This document shows positions 49,101 through 58,100 of a stretch of 59,470 nucleotides of DNA, in pieces. Both the position numbers and the translations under genes were made by a program. The stretch comes from Bacteroidales bacterium (lineage in GTDB: Bacteria; Bacteroidota; Bacteroidia; Bacteroidales; WCHB1-69), in NCBI GenBank assembly GCA_016288655.1, contig JAEEKX010000018.1:1-59470 (forward strand). The letters are read 5' to 3'. Below the pieces are notes generated by a model. That model saw nothing but the letters and a program-made list of their open reading frames with translations, made no database searches and was not told the origin of the DNA. Position 1 is the stretch's first letter; the number at the start of each line of letters is the position of its first letter.

Positions 49101-52100
49101 CTGCCGACATCACGATCACCGGCGGCATCAACTGGGTATCCATCGGGTTGGACGAGAATCCCTTCAAAGGAATATTCGACGGAGATGGCCACAACATTAG
49201 TGGTTTGAGACAATACAATGCCGACCATGCCGGACTGTTCGGCTATGTGGAGGGCGGCACCATCAAGAACCTCAACTTAGTCAACGTCAACATCGACAAA
49301 ATCTTGTACGGCGGTAGTGTCTGTTACGTCTTGCGGAGCGGTGTCATCGACCATTGCACCGCAGCCGGCACGTTGGCGGGCGGCGGCAGCGAGTATCACG
49401 GGCATCGTCAGATTGGCGGTATCGTCGGCTCTGCCAGCCATGCGTCTTCCATCAAATACTGCACCAACTATCTCACCATCACAGGTTCGACCTACTGTTC
49501 TGTGGGCGGCATCATCGGCAATGGCAATAGCGACACCCGCATTGACACTTGCATCAACGCCGGCGACATCTCCGGAGCGGAGTTCATCGGCGGCATCTGC
49601 GCCAACGGCGGCAAGATGTATGGGTGCATCAACTACGGCAATCTCACCGGTCAAACGTTGTCTCGCGGCATTGCCGGCATCTCCGTCCAAACTATTGATG
49701 GACATGGTTACGCCACCAACTCCAAACCCGGGTGTGTGTATGGATGTGTCAACAGTGGGAAAATTGCCGTTCCGATTGTCTCCAGCACCTGTTATATCGC
49801 AGGTGTGGCCTCGCGGTCCGACACCGTGGACCATTGTTACAACGTGGGTATGGTGGAAGGCAACAACGCCAATTACGCATCGGGTGTGGCGGCCAGCGCC
49901 ACAACGGTCAGATACAGTTTCAACGCGGGTCCTGTGAAGGGATCGGGAACGACCGTCTGCCCCGTGTGGAGCGGTACGGGAACCCGTAACTTCTACGATA
50001 GTCAGATGAGCATCGCGACCGAAGACAGGGCCACGCCCAAGACCACGATAGAGATGTGCTCCGACAATCTGCGTCCATATCTGCAGTTAGATGCGAACTA
50101 CGTCTATCAGGACAGCATGTATCCGCGGATCAAAGGTATCGAGAACCTTTCGGCTTCGAAGGCCATCGCTTCGCCCATCTTCTTAGTCGCTACCGACGCC
50201 GTCACCTTTGTAGATAGCAATTTCCGAACGGGTGGATGCGCCGACCACAATGTGGTTTGGACCTCCACGGGCAATTCGCTCGTTGTCTCGGGTTGCGCGG
50301 ACAGCATCGCCAATCCGGGCATGCCCGACATGCAGGCATCCATCAACGATACCCTTTATAAAGTGGTGCCTTTACAGGTGCGTATGGACGCCTTCATCAT
50401 CAAGGATCGGAACCAGCTTAATGCCTTCCGTGCGCGAATCAACGGTAACAGTGTTTTCTACTATAATGCTGCTGACTCCACCTATTGGGCCAGCAATCCT
50501 TCCAACAATTACATTACGGTGCCGAAGTTGGGTGAAGGAGCGACCTTCCGTCTGTACCAGGACATCGACTATGAGGGAGCGACCATCGGAACGCCTATTG
50601 GCGGACAGAATGCCTCCACCGCCTTCAAGGGGACTTTCGATGGGGACAACAAGATGATCAGCAATTTTGTCATCTTGAGCAGAAACGACGGTACCATGGG
50701 CTTCTTCGGCTATGTGGATAATGCTTATATTCGGAACTTGATTTTGGATCACGCTTCCGGAACCTTCTCCAGTTCGCATGGCGGTGTTCTGGCTGGACAG
50801 ATCTATACCAGTACCATCACTAATATCACCATTCAGAACAGCCGTCTGCAATCCTCTACCAGTTATCTTGGAGGTATCGCTGGCTACATGCAATCCTCCA
50901 ATTTGTCGTATATTCATTTGATAGACAATGAGTTTTCTGGAACATCTTACGTTGGTGGAGCCGTCGGTAGCGTGCAAGGCAATGCGATAAGTTACTCCGA
51001 TGCCCTTCGTTGCACGGTGACAGCCAGTGGGAATTATGTAGGTGGTTTTGCTGGTTATATCACGCAGGCAGGTGTTGGTTTTACGCAGAGGTACATCAAT
51101 GTTGACACATGCCACGTCAGTGGTGTGAGTAATGTGGGCGGTTTTGTCGGTTCCCATGTTTACAACCACGGCGGAACTCCCGTGTCGATCCACGTGCATG
51201 GTGGCGATGTCACAGGCACTGGAAGTAACGTGGGTGGCGTATATGGGTCTGGTGGTGGATTGGGTGGAGACGGTGTGATGTCGAACAGCGCCAGGGTGAC
51301 GGGAAAAAACAACGTGGGCGGCATCGTCGGAAACAAGAGCCACCGTGATATGAGCAACTGTATCAATACGGGAGAGGTCACGGGAGAGGATTATGTCGGC
51401 GGTGTCGTCGGCAATGAATCCCACCCCAGCGGCAACTATAAAATCTCCTATTGCGTGAATGCGGGTAAGGTGACGGGGCGCAACTATGTGGGCGGCATCC
51501 GTGCCATCTCGCACCATACAGACAACAGCACCACCACGGGTTGCCTCAACCTGGGTGATGTGACGGGCGAGACTTACGTGGGTGGCATCACGGGATTCGG
51601 ACAGGGCAAAATGACTCAAAGCATGAACGTAGGCCGGATTACCGGCGTGGCTTATGTGGGTGGATTGGTCGGACAGCAGACCAACTACCCGGGCTTTTCC
51701 AAAACCGTCTCAAGCGGCATCTCCTGTGGACAGGTCTATGGGGATGACTATGTAGGCAGTATCGTGGGCGACTACGAGCCCGGCACGGTCACCGGATGCT
51801 ATTACGACAAGCAGATGTCGCAGGCCAAGGGGCTGGGCACTACGGGTGCGGATGCCGCAGGCGTGGCCGTAGGCAAATACACCCGGGAGATGATCGGCAC
51901 GGCGTTGACGGGCATCTCCAGTGGCTTCACCAAGACTTCGGGGCTTTATCCCATGCCGACTTCCATCGCGAATTCGGGAATAGCAATGAATGTGGCTGCC
52001 GCGCGGGTGGCTGCCGCGCCGGTGGTCTTGGCCGACACGGTCACCACGGCCACGGTGCCGGGCATACATGGCTATGAAGTCGCCCCGTCCGTTGCGAACA

Positions 52101-55100
52101 ACGTGCAGTGGGCACAGACGGCCGGCAACATCTTCCTGCACACCTCTTCCACCTTCGTGGTCAACAACTCGGGTATGGCGGTACTCACCGCTTCGCTGGA
52201 GGACGGGAAGGTTGCCAAGAACGTCTATTTCGTGGTCGGCATCAGCCGCGACCTGCCGTTCATCATCAAGGATTACGAACAGTTGACCAACTTCACCAAC
52301 TTGATCAACTCGGGCAGCAGGTTCTATTATGACACCCAGGACTCCACCTTCTACGCCAACGATCCCGGCAACATGTCGGCCATCGCGGTGGCCGTGGGAG
52401 GCGAGGGCTACTTCTTCAAGCTCGGCTTCGACCCCTCCTTCCAGTTGGAGACGTGGGCGGGCCGCATCGGCACCACCGCTTCGCCTTTCCTGGGCGACTT
52501 CAACGGTGGCAATCACATGGTCACCTATCTTCCCAAATCCACGACCGACACTTCCGGCTTCTTCGGCTATAATAGGGGCATCATCTACGACCTTACGGTC
52601 ACGCCCAACATGGCCAACGACAGCATCCACGATGTGGTCGGCGCGCTCGTCGGTTACAATGCCGGCAGGATCTCCAACTGCCATGTCGTGAACGGCAAGG
52701 TGTGGGGACGCAGCAATGTGGGCGGTGTGGTCGGTGTCAACGCCGGCTTCATCACCGACTGCCACAACAGTGCGCAGGTGACCGCCTCTTCGAATGTGGG
52801 CGGCGTCTGCGGTCTCAACGAGAACTCCCTGTCCAGCGTCTTCAACCTGGGTGACGTGTCGGCGTATGCCACGACCAACACCTATCTCGGCGGCGTAGTC
52901 GGCTGGAACAAAGCGATTCTTACCGACTGTTACAACGTGGGCAATATCACGGCCACGGGAACTTCCAGCAAGTACGTGGGCGGCGTGGTCGGCTACAACG
53001 GCAGCGACAACTTCGCCCGTGCCTATAACGTGGGCCAGATCACCGCACCTTCACTTGCCGATGCGGGTGCCGTGGTGGGCGGGAGCACCAACACCGTCAT
53101 CCCGTCGCTGGCTTTCGACAACCAGATGTGTACCTCTGTGACGACGGCCTTCCCGTCATCGAATAACAACGCCACGTCATCTTTCACGGCTGATATGACG
53201 GGTACATCCCTGAGTGCGTTGCTCGGCAACGAGCACTGGGTGTATTCCGACAGTCTGTATCCTCGTTTGGCCGGCATGCAGGACCTCAACGCCTCCATCC
53301 TTTCCACTTCGCCGATCTTCCTGACCGGAGGCGAGCGGGTGACCAGTGTGGGACATGATTTCAATGTCTACACGGCCGGCGGCACTGTCGATTGGACATC
53401 GACCACCGATGCGCTTGACATGAGCGCCCTGCCTTTGGTCTCCCGCATCAAGTGCGGTACGCCTGTGTTGACCGCCACCCGCGGCATCGAGCACAAGACC
53501 ATCGCCCTTGAACTTGAATACACAGGTTCGGTCATTGTGGAAGACACCACTTGCAGCGAGCCATACACTTGGGACGTTGACGGCATCACCTATTACAGTT
53601 CCAACACTGTGTTGGTGAACCGCACTGTCGATGGATGTCCTTATACCTATACCCTTAGAATCACCATTCCTGCGCCGCTGCAACTCGCCATCGACTCGAC
53701 GGCGGAGAGTTGTTACCATGCGAATGACGGTGAGATCACGACCACGGTCACGGGTGGTTTCTCTCCCTATTTTTATGAATGGAGAAATGAAAGCGATGCC
53801 GTGGTGGGCACGGGTGCCAACTTGGACCACCTCGTTCCGGGGCGTTACTTCCTTACGGTGATGGATACGGTGAATGCCGACCATTGTCGTTTGGACAGTG
53901 CGGCCACCATTGATGCGGCCACGCAGTTGGTTATGCATATCGACACGGCCCATGCCGGTTGCTACGGCAGTGTGGATGGCTTCTTCACGGTCTCTTTCCA
54001 GGGCGGCAAGGCCCCTTACGTTTTGTCGTGGTCGGGTGCCGCTTCCGGCAGTCGCGACATTAGCGACCCGCAGCCGACCGGCTACACGGTGGATGCCCTT
54101 CCCGACGGCAACTACGAGATCAGAATACAGGATGCCAATCACTGTGAGACCATTGTGGACACGCTTCTTCAAGAAGTCTCCACTCCTTACGTCGTCACTG
54201 CTTATAGTGAAGAGAAGATGTACGATGGGGTGGCGGTCCATGCCAACCAATATAGTTTGAAGATCGGAGACGCTCCTGCTACCACCTACTACTCCAACTT
54301 CACGGTGACGCTGGCCAATGGCGACCAGTTGACCGCCGAGGTGGAGGCCGATGAGTGTCTTGATGCGGGCACTTACCGCAACAACGTACTTTCGTGTGTG
54401 GTGATGCGGGGCAGTCAGGATGTGACCTGCCTTTACAACCTGACCGCCGTTAACGGCAATGTGGTGATCCAGAAGCGCAATGTCGTCATCACTTCTGCCG
54501 ACAGCACCGCCTATTACGACAACACCCAACCCGACAGGCAGCTAAACTGCAACCGTGTTGTGGTTACGGGCGACGGTTTCACAGCCGCCGACGCCGCGCT
54601 CGTCACCTACACCTACACAGGCGGCCAGGTGGGCGGCGGCTCGTCCTACAACACTTTCACCATCAACTGGAACGGCGTCAACGACGACAACTACACCGTC
54701 TCCACCGTCAACGGTTTGCTTACCTTGATAGAAAACGGTGTGTTGGTGGTGCGTGCCGCCAATCTCAACCGTACCTACGACGGGACCTCCAATGTGTATG
54801 CCCCGACGGCTGAAGGAACGACCTATACGGTAACGGCTTACTATGTGAGAGATTTGGGCGGTGGGGTCGTAGATACCGTCTATGGTCTAGGCCCCGAGTA
54901 TCATGTGGATGTGGTGATGAACAACGGCGCCACCATCACGATGAAGGATGCTGACACGGTGCCCAACAGGGTCACTGAGATCCATGCTTGGAAGGGAACC
55001 ACGGAGGTAACCAGATCCTTCCAGCGCAATGACACCATCCACGGCGTGCTGCAGGTGAACCCGCGCGAGGTGACGCTGACTTCCGCCAGCAACACCTGGG

Positions 55101-58100
55101 AGTACGACGGCAATGCCCACACCGACCCGACGGTCACGGTGACGGGCAATTTCGTTGCGGCCGACATCGATGCCGCACCTACGGCCATGGGCTCTATCAC
55201 CGATTACGGGACCACGCCCAACACCATCGCAATCCATCCGTCCGCTTCCTATCAAGCCAGGAACTACGATATCACCGAGCAGGTTGGTGATTTGGAGATT
55301 ACCAAGCGTCCGCTGCATCTGACGGGCATCACGACGTATGTGGATTACAACGGCAATCTACAGCAGACCACCGACTTCACCTACGGCAATCTGGTGAACG
55401 GCCACACGGCCAGCGGCGTCAGTTATCTGGCGCAGGGTAGGGAAGTGGGCGGCTACGACGGCGTCTTCTCCGGCACCTTGGCTGTCAGGGATAGCTCCGA
55501 CAATGATGTCACTGTCAACTACCAGCCCGACACCACGATTGGCAAACTCTGGATCCGCAGTCTGGTCGCCGAATTGAACATCACTTCCACGACCAAGAGC
55601 AGCATGTACACTGGCTCTCCTTTGACATCGCAGAAGTACAATGTCACCTTCAGCAGTGCGCCGGTCAATTCCGTGGTTGACGACTTCCACTTCCGACTCA
55701 ACACGGGCGACACGCTGGTGATCACCCCGACGAATGGGGGCGTGAGCGGACAACTTCATGTGGGCTCGGTACGCAACGACTACAGTTGGACGATTGTTCC
55801 GTCCGAGCACCTGTCCAACTACGAGAACGTCACCCTTGACACGGGTCTGGTCATCGTGACCCCGCGTCCGGTCACCTTGTCTTCGGCTTCCGACACGAAG
55901 GTCTATGACGGAACTCCTATTGAGAACAACTCCGTGACGGTCGGGGGAAGTCTGTTTGTGGAAGGCGAAGGCGTGAACGCATACACCTACAGCAACCCGG
56001 GCAACTGGAAGGATGTGGGTGAATACCGCAACGAATTTGGTTATACGTTGACTTCCGCCACGCAGGCGAGCGACTATGCCATCACTTTGGACACGGGATT
56101 GTTGCGGATCACTCCGGCGGAGCTGACTGTAACCGCCAACGACATCACCCGTTTCTATGGTGAGCCGAATGAGTTCACCTACACGATTACAGGTTATCAG
56201 GGAACCGACAATGCCAGTGTTATCACAGGGTTGGCGTCCATCACATACGATTGCGACGGTACGCAGTACTCGCCCATCGGCACCTACACCATCACCCCTG
56301 TGGTGACGGGCTTGAGTGCGATGAACTACACATTTGCCGCGGCCCCGGGCACATTGACAATTCAAAAGCGCAACATGGTGGTTCATGCGAGATGTGTTTC
56401 CGCCCAGTACAATGGTCAGGAGCACAATGCAACCAACACTCCGACCACTATCTCCCAATATGTCGGCCTTGCCGCAGGCGATGTCGCCACGGTGGATCTG
56501 CGGTATGCACGTACCGTCGCCGGCTCGACCCACATGGCCATCAACAGCATCGCTATTGCACACGGTCCCGACGATGTCACCAACAACTATACGGTCACGA
56601 TTTCCGACACATCCTATCTGCAGGTCACGAAGTTGCCTTTGAGGATTCGCGTGGTGGATACGACGAAGGTGTATGACGGCAGTGCGTTGACGGCGAGCCG
56701 CTATATTGTTGACGGCACGGACACGTTGGCTGAGGGCGATGTGATCAGCCCCGTTCATTTCACGGGCAGCCAGACTGAAGTCGGCAGTTCCGCTTCCAAC
56801 ATCAACACGGGCAGTGGCGAGTTCATCATCATGCATGGCTCGCAGGACGTGTTCAACCAGAACCAGAGTTACCAGTTGACGGTCATCCCCGGCACGTTGA
56901 CGGTAACGCCGTCGAGCGACTATACGCTGACCTGTCCGAGCGGTGCGGCTTTGACGAAGGTCTATGACGGGACAGCGCTGATGCCCACGGCCACGGTATC
57001 GGGCTATGTCGCCGGCAATACCTTCTCTGTCGAATACAGCACCGACAGCATCCATTGGAGTGCCACCCCGCTGGGAATCACGCAGGTCGGAACGCAGAGA
57101 ATCCACGTGCGTTCGGTCAATACGCAAGGCAACTACACCGACAAGGCCTGCGACTACACGTTGACCATTACGCCGGCCACCTTGCGGATAACGCTGGCCA
57201 CGACCAAGGAATACGACGGCACGCCGATGGTCAATGATTACTTTATGGATCCTACGGGATTCGACATCGTGGGCTTAGCGGCGGGACAGATCGTGGTCCG
57301 CGGCACGGTGACCAGTCCGTCGGCAGCGGTCGGCACGTATGCCGACAATACCGGTGCCAACGTCACCGCGGCCTTCACCACTTCCGATGGCATCGGCAAC
57401 TACAATGTCATTTATGATCTGGAACAGGAGATCACCCCGAGCAGTCTGACCATCTCCTTGGACACCACCAAGGTGTTCGACGGTGAGGTCTTCGTCAGCA
57501 ACTACGACCACGCTTCGGTGCATGCTACGGGGTTGGCTGCCGGTGACTACCTGACGGCAGGTGTGGTGACCAGTGCCGCCGCCGACACCAACACCTACAG
57601 GTATTCGGGCACTCCCGCCACCACACCGACGGGCTTTGAAACGCACAACGGTATCGGCAACTATAATGTCACTTACGACCTGAAACAGAGGATCACCCAA
57701 CAGCCGTTGACCATTGCCTTGAATACTAATAAGGTATATGACGGTTCGAAGTTGGTGAACGACTATGCCGCCAGTGCCGATGGGTACACCATCACAGGAC
57801 TGGTGACGGGCGATGCCATCACCGCCGGCGCTGTTTCCACCGAGACCGCCAACGTAGGCAGCTATCAAGACAGTCTGGACACGGATTTCGATGCGGAAAT
57901 CACCACCGACTTCACGACCACGAAGGGTATAGCCAACTACAAGGTGACCTACGATTTGCACCAGAACATCACTCCCGCCACGCTGACCATCCAATTGGAT
58001 ACCACTCGCATTTACAACGGACTTCCGTTCGTGAGCGACTACACCAGCAGTCACGACGGCTACACCTTCACCGGCTTGGTGGCGGGCGACAACATCACCC

